From Cloacibacterium normanense (GTDB lineage Bacteria; Bacteroidota; Bacteroidia; Flavobacteriales; Weeksellaceae), in NCBI RefSeq assembly GCF_002943105.1, contig NZ_PTPZ01000001.1, forward strand, positions 124,001 through 188,000: 64,000 nt of DNA, written 5' to 3'. Below, in pieces: positions 50,004 through 58,929 of this stretch. The position numbers and the translations under genes were made by a program. The notes under the pieces were generated by a model. That model did no database searches, had not been told where the DNA came from, and saw only the letters and a list, made by a program, of their open reading frames with translations. Each line of letters begins with the position of its first letter. The stretch's first letter is position 1.

Positions 50004-50975
50004 TTAAGAGTTTCTTCTCAATAAATAATTAGCCAATTCCATGAAAGGTTTTTTCTTTTCTTCTGGTGCGTCTATTTGTTTTAAGAAATCGTGACCTATT
50101 TCGTTGTGTTTTTGAATTAGTCTAAGTACTTTTTCGTCTACTTTATTTCTTCTAAAAATTTTCTCTACGCTGTAGATTTTGTCTACATTTTCAGTTTTTT
50201 TAGAATACCAAAAATCGAGTTCTTTTTTCTCTGCTTCATTGGCATGTTCCATCGCAAGGAGATAAAGCACGGTTTTTTTGTTTTCATAAATATCACCAGC
50301 GTGTTTTTTACCAAACTGTTCTACATTCCCAAAAACATCTAAATAATCATCCATAATTTGGAACGCAATACCAATGTGTTTTCCGAAATTATAAAGAAGT
50401 TCTGCATCTTCTTTTTTGGCACCAGCAATGAGTGCTCCAATTTGGAATGAAGCGGCACTTAGAACTCCTGTTTTGTTGGTAATCATTTCTATGTAATCAT
50501 CATAGGTTACGTTTTCCATGGTTTCGAAGTTCACATCCATTTGTTGACCTTCACAAAGAACTGCACCTGTTTCAGAGAAAATTTTAATACATTCTTTGAA
50601 AAGTTTTGGTTCTAAATCTTCAAAAAATTGGTAAGCTTTTATCAGTAATGCATCGCCAGAAAGTATGCCGATATTAATTCCGTGCAAAGTATGAATGGTA
50701 GGTTTTCCTCTTCTGAGTGGTGCTTCATCCATAATGTCATCATGAATGAGTGTAAAATTATGGAAAAATTCTATGGCAAGAGCGGGTTTCATTGCTTTTT
50801 CTATTTCTCCACCAAAAAGTTCATTAGCCATAAGAACCATGATGGGTCTTAATCTTTTTCCGCCATGAGAAATGATGTAATTCATGGGTTCGTAAAGTTC
50901 GGTTGGCTTATTTTTGAAGGAGTGTTTTTCAATTGCTTTGGCAACTATTTCTTGATATCTGTCTATGAATTCCAT
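50004..50975 (-). CDS. Trans-polyprenyl diphosphate synthase
   Basis: A 323-residue enzyme of the long/medium-chain prenyl synthase family. First Asp-rich motif DDIMD (79-83) with RRGKPTIH, second DDYLD (209-213); GGKRLRP (38-44) binds diphosphate. Whether it makes geranylgeranyl, hepta- or octaprenyl chains (for menaquinone or carotenoids) cannot be judged from these motifs. First gene of the operon, with a TATTTTTG box upstream. Confidence 0.92.
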   Translation of the reverse strand: MEFIDRYQEIVAKAIEKHSFKNKPTELYEPMNYIISHGGKRLRPIMVLMANELFGGEIEKAMKPALAIEFFHNFTLIHDDIMDEAPLRRGKPTIHTLHGINIGILSGDALLIKAYQFFEDLEPKLFKECIKIFSETGAVLCEGQQMDVNFETMENVTYDDYIEMITNKTGVLSAASFQIGALIAGAKKEDAELLYNFGKHIGIAFQIMDDYLDVFGNVEQFGKKHAGDIYENKKTVLYLLAMEHANEAEKKELDFWYSKKTENVDKIYSVEKIFRRNKVDEKVLRLIQKHNEIGHDFLKQIDAPEEKKKPFMELANYLLRRNS

Positions 50976-50990
50976 ACATGTTAATTTTTA

Positions 50991-50998
50991 CAAAAATA
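50991..50998 (-). promoter_or_regulatory. Promoter -7 box (TATTTTTG) of the prenyl synthase operon
   Basis: Minus-strand TATTTTTG, 15 bases before the ATG at 50975. Confidence 0.6.
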
Positions 50999-51012
50999 CA
51001 ATTCTTAAGGTT

Positions 51013-51050
51013 TAAAAAAAAGAAAAACTACTTGTAAAGACAAGTAGTTT
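51013..51050 (-). terminator. Terminator of the DUF47-pit operon
   Basis: AAACTACTTGT / ACAAGTAGTTT stem with a four-base loop, T-rich on the minus strand, 27 bases after the pit stop. Confidence 0.85.
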
Positions 51051-51076
51051 CAATATTATTTAAAAAATATTATTTT

Positions 51077-52219
51077 TTATAAAGCGATTACACCAAGATA
51101 GCATAATGCTGCAATAACTGCACTAATAGGAATAGTAATTACCCATGCCCAAAGTAAACTGATGGTAACTCCCCATCTTACTGCAGAAACTCTTTTGGTA
51201 AGTCCTACACCAATAATAGAACCTGTAATGGTGTGTGTAGTAGATACAGGAATACCAAGGTGATCGGTAAGGAATAAGGTAATAGCACCAGCTGTTTCAG
51301 CACTTACACCTTCTAATGGTGTAACTTTAGTAATTCTAGTACCCATGGTTTTTACAATTTTCCAACCACCACTCATTGTTCCTAAACCGATGGCTAAGAA
51401 TGATACGAATGGTACCCAGATATAATCTGTGGTGAAGTGATTAAAACGATCAGCACTTTCCATAGTGGCATATACGTCTGTACCACCAATCATATTTACG
51501 TGGTAATAAATAACAGCAGCACCTATGATTCCCATTACTTTTTGAGCGTCATTTAATCCGTGACCTAAACTGAAAAGTGCAGAAGAAAACAACTGCCATT
51601 TTTTAAATTGTTGATCAGCTTTGTGAGGATTAGATTTCTTAGAAAAATACACAATGATTAAAGTAATGATTACCGAAACAATCATCCCAATAATTGGTGC
51701 TAAGAAGATGAATAAAAAGATAGGAATTACCTTTTCATATTTAACCACATTCTGTGTAAAAAGCTCCGAAAAAGCAAGTTTTAATTTTTCAATAATGGTA
51801 AAATCTGGATGAACTAGAGCTACTGCATTATAGTCTAAAACTAAAGCATGCATAAGAGCAGCACCTAAGAAACCACCAATAAGTGTGTGTGATGATGATG
51901 AAGGAATACCAAACCACCAGGTTAATAAATTCCAAGCGATAGCCGCAATCAATCCTGAAAAAATTACTTCTAAGGTAATGTAATTTTCATTTACTGTTTT
52001 GGCGATGGTATTACCGATTTTAAATTCTCCGATGACGTATGCTGCAAAGAAAAAAGCAACAAAATTCCAAAGTGCAGCCCATAATACTGCCTGAAACGGC
52101 GAAAGTACTTTAGTAGAAACTATGGTTGCAATAGAATTCGCGGCATCGTGGAAACCGTTGATAAAATCAAAAATTAATGCAAGTGCAATAATAATGATTA
52201 ATAGTAAGGGAAAATCCAT
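51077..52219 (-). CDS. Inorganic phosphate transporter, PiT family
   Basis: A 380-residue inner-membrane cation/phosphate symporter with two inverted repeats: GFHDAANSIATIVSTKVLSP near the N-terminus and GLNDAQKVMGIIGAA near residue 220; GIPSSSSHTLIGGFLG and GIPVSTTHTITGSIIGVG are the paired signature motifs. About ten hydrophobic segments. It follows the DUF47 gene by 34 bases, the usual pairing, in which the DUF47/PhoU-like protein modulates the transporter. Confidence 0.93.
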   Translation of the reverse strand: MDFPLLLIIIIALALIFDFINGFHDAANSIATIVSTKVLSPFQAVLWAALWNFVAFFFAAYVIGEFKIGNTIAKTVNENYITLEVIFSGLIAAIAWNLLTWWFGIPSSSSHTLIGGFLGAALMHALVLDYNAVALVHPDFTIIEKLKLAFSELFTQNVVKYEKVIPIFLFIFLAPIIGMIVSVIITLIIVYFSKKSNPHKADQQFKKWQLFSSALFSLGHGLNDAQKVMGIIGAAVIYYHVNMIGGTDVYATMESADRFNHFTTDYIWVPFVSFLAIGLGTMSGGWKIVKTMGTRITKVTPLEGVSAETAGAITLFLTDHLGIPVSTTHTITGSIIGVGLTKRVSAVRWGVTISLLWAWVITIPISAVIAALCYLGVIAL

Positions 52220-52253
52220 TCTCTATAAATTTTTAAGGTTAATGAAAATAGAT

Positions 52254-52892
52254 TTATGCGTATTTAATAACAATGCTTTCAATGGTATTGGCTACGTCTT
52301 CCGCTTTATCAGTTACGATTTCTAGATATTCTAAAACTGATTTTACTTTAATGATTTTGATAGGGTCATTGCTTTCAAAAACATCTACAATTCCTTGGCT
52401 TAGCACATCATCTGCAATGTTTTCAAAAGAATTAATTTTGATGCAAGATTCTTTAACTTCTTTAGGATTCGCAAACTCTTTTAAGTTTTTAATCGCGTTT
52501 TGAATTTCTACACAAGATTTGTAAATCAATAAAGAAAGCTCTGAATATTGTTTTACTTCTGGACTCTTGTATAAATAGATGTATTTAGCTGAAGCAAATA
52601 AATAATCTGCGATGTCATCTAAACCAGCTGCAAGATAATTAATATCTTCTCTGTCAAAAGGAGTGATGAAGTTTTCACCTAATTGCACAAAAATTTCGTG
52701 AGTAAGGTCATCCATTTGATGTTCGTAATCACTCATTTTTTTTAACAAAGTATCATCATTGATGTCAAAATCTGTAATTCCTTCGTGAAATTCTTTTGAC
52801 ATGTCTATCAATTTTTCTGCTACTTGTTCAAACAATACAAAGAAAATTTTGTCTTTTGGTTGAAATGCTCTGAAAATGTTTCCAATTCCCAT
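52254..52892 (-). CDS. DUF47 (PhoU-like) regulator of the Pit transporter
   Basis: A 212-residue helical cytosolic protein of the DUF47/TIGR00153 family, related to PhoU: EFHEGITDFDINDDTLLKKMSDYEHQMDDLTHEIFVQL, FITPFDREDINYLAAGLDDIADYL and EYLEIVTDKAEDVANTIESIVIKYA, with the metal-cluster E/DxxxD motifs. It lies directly upstream of the pit gene in the same transcript. Confidence 0.9.
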   Translation of the reverse strand: MGIGNIFRAFQPKDKIFFVLFEQVAEKLIDMSKEFHEGITDFDINDDTLLKKMSDYEHQMDDLTHEIFVQLGENFITPFDREDINYLAAGLDDIADYLFASAKYIYLYKSPEVKQYSELSLLIYKSCVEIQNAIKNLKEFANPKEVKESCIKINSFENIADDVLSQGIVDVFESNDPIKIIKVKSVLEYLEIVTDKAEDVANTIESIVIKYA

Positions 52893-52981
52893 TGTTTTAT
52901 ATTTAATTATAATTTGTTACAAATTTCTGAAAAAAATGTGGTGCGAAGGTTATAGTTTTGTTAAGTTTTATTAACATTAAC

Positions 52982-53704
52982 TTAATCTGCTACGTTGTAA
53001 GGTTCGTGTTCCCCGAGTTTAGCTCTGTCTAAGGTGAAATTAAATGCCAAATACAAGAAATGTAAGCTTCTAAGGTTAGGATTAAGTTCTCTTTGCCACA
53101 TATAACCTAGATTGGTAGAAACGCTTGAGTTAAATACATATCCTACACCTCCGAAAATTCTATTTCTCTTAAATAAATCTCCATTTGGACCAATGAAAAG
53201 TTCGTCAAAAGCATTCGCAAAAATGGTTTTTGGAGCCATTTTATCACTGTTAAGAGGCAACGTTAGAGTAGTTCTGAATCTGTATCTTTCATCATTGGTA
53301 TTTACGTCTGTAATTGCGTTATGAAAGAAACGTTTTTCGAGACGTATTCTATTGTCAATCTTTAATTTATCCACATTAATGGAATATGTGTGTTGTAACC
53401 AAATTCTGAATTCTTCATTGGCAATTCTGCTTTCTTTGTAGGTTGCATATCTTCCTAAACCCACAAAAAATTGGTTGCTTTTATTAAGATTATAACCTAT
53501 TCCTCCTTTGATTTCGTAATAATCGGGTTTGCTAAAATCTTCTATCGAACGTTCTTGTAATTCTAAGTAAGCATTCCATTTTGGATTATGTTTGTAATTG
53601 AGTGAAACTACAGCAAAACCAGAAAGATGTTCTGAACTATTGGTTTGAGATTTTGCGAAAATAGCAAAAGTAAAAATGAAGATAATGCAAAATTTGCGTA
53701 TCAT
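52982..53704 (-). CDS. DUF2490 outer-membrane protein
   Basis: A 240-residue exported protein from ATG 53704 (MIRKFCIIFIFTFAIFAKSQ), which gives a normal signal peptide; twelve upstream codons are open. The family is recognised from WNAYLELQERSIEDFSKPDYYEIKGGIGYNLNKSNQFFVGLGRYATY, FRIWLQHTYSINVDKLKIDNRIRLEKRFF and the ending FLYLAFNFTLDRAKLGEHEPYN. Alternating strands indicate a small barrel. Function unknown. Its position next to the phosphate uptake operon, same strand, may be coincidental. Confidence 0.8.
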   Translation of the reverse strand: MIRKFCIIFIFTFAIFAKSQTNSSEHLSGFAVVSLNYKHNPKWNAYLELQERSIEDFSKPDYYEIKGGIGYNLNKSNQFFVGLGRYATYKESRIANEEFRIWLQHTYSINVDKLKIDNRIRLEKRFFHNAITDVNTNDERYRFRTTLTLPLNSDKMAPKTIFANAFDELFIGPNGDLFKRNRIFGGVGYVFNSSVSTNLGYMWQRELNPNLRSLHFLYLAFNFTLDRAKLGEHEPYNVAD

Positions 53705-53840
53705 TAGAATGCTTTTTTTGAGTCTTGCGAAGCTAATCATAATAAAGAAAATTAATGTTACGGTAATGTTAAATTAACATATAAAATAAATGTTTACCAT
53801 AATTTTAAAAATTTTATCTCTATACAAATGTACACAAAAT

Positions 53841-53872
53841 AAAAAAACGCTACCGAAAAAGTAGCGTTTTTA
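53841..53872 (-). terminator. Terminator of the DeaD-like helicase gene
   Basis: AAAAACGCTAC / GTAGCGTTTTT stem with CGAAAAA loop, 18 bases after the stop codon on the minus strand. Confidence 0.87.
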
Positions 53873-53889
53873 TGTTAAGTCAGAAAAAA

Positions 53890-55602
53890 TTAGTTGGCCA
53901 CTTCGGCGCGCATATCTTTTCCTTTAAATTTCTGTGTTTGTAAACCTTTTAGAACTTCGTCTTTAAAAGATTTTTCAACTTCGAAGAATGAGAATTTTTC
54001 TAGAATTTCTATATCACCGATGTCTGCACGTTTCTTAGACTTAGCCGTAGCTTTATTGATGATTTCTAGCATGTCCATTTTCTTTAGATTATCTCTTTTA
54101 CCAAGGTTAAAGAAAAATCTGGTCATGTTTTCGTTTCTGCGTTTTGGTTTTCCGCCTCTTTCTCTTCCTCCGTCTCTGTCCGAACGTCTTTCGCTTCTAT
54201 CTCCTCTGTCTCTGTCTCTTCCTCTTCCTCTATCACGGTCACGATCTCTTCTGCTGCCTCTGTCATCTCTGTCATTAGATAATTTTTGGTCTGCCAAATC
54301 TTGTTTGTCTTTATAGAAAAGCGCTAAATCTCTTAGCTGAAGTTGAAGCAACTGGTGAACCAATTCTTCTTTAGAGAATGCAGATAAATCAGGGATAAGG
54401 CTGTCGTCAAAAGTGAAAAGCTCTTCGTGTTCTGTAAACAGTTTTTCGAAAACACCTTCTACTTGAGCTTTGATGATTTCTTCACCTGTTGGAATTTTTT
54501 TCTCTACAATTTCAATTTTTGTAGAAAGTTTGATTTGTTTTAGTTTTCTAGATTCTTCAGGTTTAATTAAAGACATAGAAATACCATCTTTACCAGCTCT
54601 ACCAGTTCTACCACTTCTATGTACGAAAACTTCTGGATCATCTGGAAGCGAGTAGTGGATTACGTGCGTAAGAGAATTTACATCAAGTCCTCTCGCTGCT
54701 ACGTCTGTTGCAACCAAAATGTCAATGTTTTTCAAACGGAATTTTTTCATTACCGTATCTCTCTGTGCTTGAGATAAATCACCGTGAAGTGCATCTGCTG
54801 CATAAGCATTTTGCATTAAGAAATCTGCAACTTCCTGAGTTTCCATTCTTGTTCTACAGAAAATAATAGAATACTGATTAGGATTGGCATCCAATAATCT
54901 TTTTAGGGCTTCTTTTTTCTGTCTGTAACCTACCACATAATATTCGTGCTTAATGTTTTTCTTAACTTCGTTAATAGAACCTACAGAAATTCTGTGTGGA
55001 TTGGTCAAATAATTTTTGGTAATACGTTCTACCTCTTTGCTCATCGTAGCAGAGAAAAGTAACGTTTGTTTTTCAGAAGGAGTTTCGTTTAAAATAGTTT
55101 CCAAATCATCTTTGAAACCCATAGAAAGCATTTCATCAGCTTCGTCTAAAACGAGCCAATGGATTTCTGAAAAATCTAAAGCTTTTCTACCAATTAAATC
55201 AATTACACGTCCTGGAGTTCCTACAATAATCTGTGGTTTCTCACGAAGTGAACGAATTTGGTCTGTAATACTGCTTCCTCCATAAACTGCGGTAGTTTTT
55301 AGGTTAGGAAGGTACTTTGTATAGTTTTTAATGTCTTTGGTAATCTGAAGGCAAAGTTCACGAGTAGGGCAAAGCACTAATAACTGGATTTTACGACTTG
55401 CGTCGTCTATCATATCCAGAATCGGAAGCGAAAATGCTGCTGTTTTGCCTGTTCCTGTTGCCGCAAGTGCGATGAGATCGCGAGTATCCGAAAGGATAAA
55501 AGGAATAGTCTGTTTCTGGATTTCTGTCGGCTGTTCGTAGCCGAGTTCGCCAATTGCCTTCAATAAATCAGGACTTAAATTGGATTCCGTAAATAAATTC
55601 AT
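53890..55602 (-). CDS. DEAD-box RNA helicase, DeaD/CsdA type, with DbpA-like RNA-binding domain
   Basis: A 570-residue helicase: Q motif PTEIQKQTIPFI, AATGTGKTAAF, PTRELC, TPGRVIDL, LDEADEMLSMG, SAT and HRSGRTGRAGKDG. After the core, a low-complexity Arg/Asp tract (about 440-490, DRDRDRGRGRDRDRGDR) leads to a DbpA-type RRM (MTRFFFNLGKRDNLKKMDMLEIINK, FSFFEVEKSFKDEVLKGL). This domain directs DbpA/CsdA proteins to rRNA or other structured RNA. Single gene with promoter box and terminator. Confidence 0.93.
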   Translation of the reverse strand: MNLFTESNLSPDLLKAIGELGYEQPTEIQKQTIPFILSDTRDLIALAATGTGKTAAFSLPILDMIDDASRKIQLLVLCPTRELCLQITKDIKNYTKYLPNLKTTAVYGGSSITDQIRSLREKPQIIVGTPGRVIDLIGRKALDFSEIHWLVLDEADEMLSMGFKDDLETILNETPSEKQTLLFSATMSKEVERITKNYLTNPHRISVGSINEVKKNIKHEYYVVGYRQKKEALKRLLDANPNQYSIIFCRTRMETQEVADFLMQNAYAADALHGDLSQAQRDTVMKKFRLKNIDILVATDVAARGLDVNSLTHVIHYSLPDDPEVFVHRSGRTGRAGKDGISMSLIKPEESRKLKQIKLSTKIEIVEKKIPTGEEIIKAQVEGVFEKLFTEHEELFTFDDSLIPDLSAFSKEELVHQLLQLQLRDLALFYKDKQDLADQKLSNDRDDRGSRRDRDRDRGRGRDRDRGDRSERRSDRDGGRERGGKPKRRNENMTRFFFNLGKRDNLKKMDMLEIINKATAKSKKRADIGDIEILEKFSFFEVEKSFKDEVLKGLQTQKFKGKDMRAEVAN

Positions 55603-55630
55603 TTAAAGATCGTCTATAATAATTAAGCGG

Positions 55631-55638
55631 CAAAGATA
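55631..55638 (-). promoter_or_regulatory. Promoter -7 box (TATCTTTG) of the DeaD-like helicase gene
   Basis: Minus-strand TATCTTTG, 28 bases before the ATG. Confidence 0.6.
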
Positions 55639-55690
55639 GTGATTTTATTTTTAATAAAAAATTGCGTAAAAAAATCAATAATTAATAAAA

Positions 55691-56065
55691 TCAAATTTTG
55701 CTACTTATAAGTACAAAAGTCAAAGCCAAAATCGCTGGTAATGCTTGTACAAAAAATATTTTTCTAGAAGCAGAAAGTGCACCATAAATTCCCGCCACAA
55801 TTATACAGCCCAAAAAGAACAGTTGAATATTTTTTTGCCATTCTGCATTTTCTATAAAAAAGCTCCAAATTAAACCTGCTGCCAAAAAACCATTATACAA
55901 GCCTTGATTGGCGGCTAATTTTTTGGTAGGTTTAAAGAGTTCATTTGGCAAAGAACCTTTGAAAGTTTTCTTACCCAAAGTTTCCCAAGCAAACATCTCC
56001 ATATATAAAATATAAAGATGTTCTAGGGCTACTAATGCGACTAAAATGGTTGAGAAGATTTGCAT
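55691..56065 (-). CDS. DUF1304 small membrane protein
   Basis: A 124-residue membrane protein with four hydrophobic segments (IFSTILVALVALEHLYILYME, AANQGLYNGFLAAGLIWSF, IQLFFLGCIIVAGIYGAL, FFVQALPAILALTFVLI). The motif ALEHLYILYMEMFAW and NQGLYNGFLAAGL are diagnostic of DUF1304. Function unknown. Single gene on the minus strand. Confidence 0.87.
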   Translation of the reverse strand: MQIFSTILVALVALEHLYILYMEMFAWETLGKKTFKGSLPNELFKPTKKLAANQGLYNGFLAAGLIWSFFIENAEWQKNIQLFFLGCIIVAGIYGALSASRKIFFVQALPAILALTFVLISSKI

Positions 56066-56113
56066 GATGAATTAAAATTAATTGTAATTGATTTTGATGT
56101 AAAGTGATTAAAA

Positions 56114-56560
56114 CTAAATCTTGTTGAATTCAAGTTCTATTTTATTTTTCTCTATTATTACATCTGAATATTTGGTGATAATTTTCTTTTTTTTCCAGAA
56201 GGGATAAAATAAAATACTAGATTTACCAATATTAACAGTTTTTCCATTTGAATAAATAATTTCTGTAATTTCTTTATAAATATAATCTCCTTTTATATGT
56301 AATGTCGTTTTAATTTGATTAGTCAATAAATCAAATACTCTAATTATACCATTTTCCAAATTATTGTAATCTTCACTATAATGGCTGTGGTTTAGTCCAA
56401 AACCAACAGTTAATTCATCTTTATTCATGGACAACCAAAAATTTGAATCTTTCAACTCCAAAAATTTTGTTTCATGTCCTTGAGAAAAAATTACTCTTTC
56501 GCCAAGTTTTTCTTTCAGCAAGTTATAAATGTCTTCAAATTTTTTTTCGTGAGTTTTCAT
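56114..56560 (-). CDS. AT-rich protein of unknown function (148 residues)
   Basis: A cytosolic-looking protein without signal peptide or membrane segment. Visible features: FEDIYNLLKEKLGERVIFSQGHETKFLEL, WLSMNKDELTVGFGLNHSHYSEDYNNLENGI and a basic KKKKIITKYSDVIIEK near the C-terminus. The size and the strand/helix pattern resemble small immunity-like or single-domain accessory proteins, but I recognise no family. More AT-rich than the neighbours. It lies 30 bases downstream of the next gene on the same strand. Confidence 0.5.
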   Translation of the reverse strand: MKTHEKKFEDIYNLLKEKLGERVIFSQGHETKFLELKDSNFWLSMNKDELTVGFGLNHSHYSEDYNNLENGIIRVFDLLTNQIKTTLHIKGDYIYKEITEIIYSNGKTVNIGKSSILFYPFWKKKKIITKYSDVIIEKNKIELEFNKI

Positions 56561-56590
56561 TTGACAATAATATTAGCTCATAAATTTAAG

Positions 56591-57463
56591 CTAAGTATTT
56601 TTTAAATTTTGCTTACTTTTTTTGATTTTTAAATCTTTTCTAATTTTAGAATTGTGTATTAAACCTGGTAATCCTATGCTTTTACGATTTTTATTTACTT
56701 GTATTGAGTCAATGATTTCAACACCATTAAATCCATAGATAGTTTTGTTTTGTTTTTCTACAAATAATAAATTATAGTCTATCATCATTGCGTAATCTCT
56801 CGGAGCACACTCACCTGATTTGACATATTCAAGTAATTTTTTTTCAAAATATGGATATTTATCACTTTCAATCATATGAGTAAGAAACGTTGGCATAGGA
56901 AACCAACCAATTTTATCACTAGAAGGGAAGCCATAATTTTCAAATGTCCATATTAATAATCTGGCGTTTTTATCTACATTTTTTTTGACTAATTTTAAAT
57001 TAGTTGGTCTTTCTTCTTGATCTCTTTTTAAAGCTATTTTAAAAGAGTCAATTAGAGTTTTATTTAAATTTTTGTTCCAATTTTTAATCACATTATTTAC
57101 GTCAGAGCTATCAACTTTATATTTTTCTAATAAATGGATGATCTTTTTGTCATTTTTCTTTGTTTCCCAATTGTAACCATTTAATTTAACTAATTTTAGT
57201 AAGCTTTTCTTTCCACCAAAGTTTTTGTTGTAATAATCAGATAATATGATAAAATTTTCAAATTCATTAAGTCTATCATCATTTTTGGGTTCAAATTTTT
57301 TAAATACTTTTCTATATTTTTTTAATGATTTAATGGTATCATTTTCAAAGCGCATAATACTATCCGCAATTAAAACTTTATTATAATAAACTATGTAATT
57401 TGTTTTTTGGTTTTTACAAGAAATTAAAAGAATTAATAAAATGAATGTGAGAAAGCTTTTCAT
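56591..57463 (-). CDS. AT-rich lipoprotein, possibly DUF6624-like
   Basis: A 290-residue lipoprotein: MKSFLTFILLILLISCKNQ has a lipobox with Cys16. The C-terminal segment VDKNARLLIWTFENYGFPSSDKIGW, then MIESDKYPYFEKKLLEYVKSG, YAMMIDYNLLFVEKQNKTIYG resembles DUF6624 proteins (D-x-x-N, GFP, H/Q and D-R/N-x-YG pattern), though the usual QH dyad is altered to THM. This assignment is tentative. Very AT-rich. Possibly co-transcribed with the 148-residue gene downstream. Confidence 0.55.
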   Translation of the reverse strand: MKSFLTFILLILLISCKNQKTNYIVYYNKVLIADSIMRFENDTIKSLKKYRKVFKKFEPKNDDRLNEFENFIILSDYYNKNFGGKKSLLKLVKLNGYNWETKKNDKKIIHLLEKYKVDSSDVNNVIKNWNKNLNKTLIDSFKIALKRDQEERPTNLKLVKKNVDKNARLLIWTFENYGFPSSDKIGWFPMPTFLTHMIESDKYPYFEKKLLEYVKSGECAPRDYAMMIDYNLLFVEKQNKTIYGFNGVEIIDSIQVNKNRKSIGLPGLIHNSKIRKDLKIKKSKQNLKNT

Positions 57464-57484
57464 GATTAGTTTTTTTGCTAATTT

Positions 57485-57519
57485 AACAAAAAAATCGTCA
57501 CATCACTGCAACGATTTTA
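57485..57519 (-). terminator. Probable terminator of the ABC exporter operon
   Basis: AAAATCGT / ACGATTTT stem with a longer loop and T run on the minus strand, about 30 bases after the permease stop. Confidence 0.55.
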
Positions 57520-57549
57520 TAATTTATAATTCATAACTCATCACTGAGT

Positions 57550-58866
57550 TTAGCTTGTTCTAATCCATTTCCAAAGCTCTTTAAAAGTCGCTTTGTTGCC
57601 GTACATTAAAATTCCTACTCTGTAAATTTTGGCAGCCAAATACACCATTCCTAGCGTAGAAATCACCAATAAGAAAATAGAAAGTGCAATTTGCCAAACA
57701 GGAACGCCAAAAGGAATTCTCGCAATCATCGCCACTGGTGAAGTAAGCGGAATAATAGATAACCAAAACGCCATCGGTCCTTCTGGATTATTGATTAGCC
57801 CAAAACTTCCGTACATTCCCAGCATCAATGGTAAAATGCCAATCATGGTAAATTGTTGGGTTTCGGTTTCATTGTCTACGGCAGAACCTATCGCTGCATA
57901 CATAGAACTGTAAAAAATGTAGCCCAATAAAAAGAAAACAATGAATACAAAAATGATTATTCCGAAATTCATGTCCAAAAGAGAATGAGAAATTTCTGCG
58001 AAAACGCTTTGAATATCTAATTTATCCAACGGAATTTCTTCTTGCTGAGTAAGATTTCCAGAAATTTTAGAAAAGCCTTGGTTAAAGAAAATAGCGCCCA
58101 AAATGGTCATGGTAATCCAAATCGCAAATTGGGTTAAAGCGACCAATGTTACGCCTAGAATTTTGCCCATCATGAGTTCAAAAGGTTTTACAGAAGAGAT
58201 GATGATTTCTACCACTCTGTTGTTTTTTTCCTCTAAAACACTGCGCATTACACGAACTCCGTAAATAATGATGAACATAAAAGTCACGTACATTAATCCC
58301 ATACTCAAACCAGATTTTACCCCAAAAGCAAGTGTGCTGTCTTGTTTGTTATTGTCCACCACATTTTTGGTGTTGATTTCGAAGTTTTTATCAATATTTT
58401 CGATTTGAGCTTCTGTAAGTCCCAGATTTTTTATTTTTTCTTTCTTAATCACTTCAGACATCGAAAAAGCGATGTTTTGCTTCACATCAAAACCAATATT
58501 TTTATTGACCAAAAGTTGGGTCTTTTTTTGTAAATTTTCAAAATTTTGGTCTTGCAATTTGGGAATAATAAGCAGTCCATCTACATTGTCTACCATTTCT
58601 GGAAGCGTAGTGGTCAAAGCTTGTTCTGTAGATTCTGGCAGATAAATAAACTTCACATCTTTTGGCGTTTTCATGTTTTGTTGAAACACACCACTTTTAT
58701 CGATGACATTAAAAGTGTATTCGGTTTCATTCGCTTTGAGCATAAAAGCAATTAAAGCACCGAATCCTATCAATAGAATTGGGGCTAAAAGCGTGAGAAT
58801 GATAAAAGATTTCTTTTTAACCTGTGTTAAAAATTCTCTTTTGGTTATGATGAAGATATTTTTCAT
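57550..58866 (-). CDS. ABC-2 type transporter permease (NatB-like)
   Basis: A 438-residue inner-membrane protein from ATG 58866 (MKNIFIITKREFLTQVKKKSF); eight codons upstream read through a spacer micro-repeat. One N-terminal membrane helix, a large extracytoplasmic domain (about 40-170), then five helices including GVRVMRSVLEEKNNRVVEIIISSVKPFELMMGKILGV, the ABC-2 signature. The fold resembles NatB/YhaP exporters. The ATPase gene lies just upstream in the same transcript. Substrate unknown (sodium or peptides in relatives). Confidence 0.88.
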   Translation of the reverse strand: MKNIFIITKREFLTQVKKKSFIILTLLAPILLIGFGALIAFMLKANETEYTFNVIDKSGVFQQNMKTPKDVKFIYLPESTEQALTTTLPEMVDNVDGLLIIPKLQDQNFENLQKKTQLLVNKNIGFDVKQNIAFSMSEVIKKEKIKNLGLTEAQIENIDKNFEINTKNVVDNNKQDSTLAFGVKSGLSMGLMYVTFMFIIIYGVRVMRSVLEEKNNRVVEIIISSVKPFELMMGKILGVTLVALTQFAIWITMTILGAIFFNQGFSKISGNLTQQEEIPLDKLDIQSVFAEISHSLLDMNFGIIIFVFIVFFLLGYIFYSSMYAAIGSAVDNETETQQFTMIGILPLMLGMYGSFGLINNPEGPMAFWLSIIPLTSPVAMIARIPFGVPVWQIALSIFLLVISTLGMVYLAAKIYRVGILMYGNKATFKELWKWIRTS

Positions 58867-58929
58867 TTTGTTGCTTTCGGCTTTCTGCAATATGCATTCT
58901 GCCTTATATTTTTTGTGAAAAATTAATAA

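Noticed and set aside
53894-54316. 140-codon plus-strand frame opposite the DeaD-like helicase
   Set aside because: Produced by reading the Arg/Asp codon tract in reverse (Ser/Leu/Pro runs); no coding signal.
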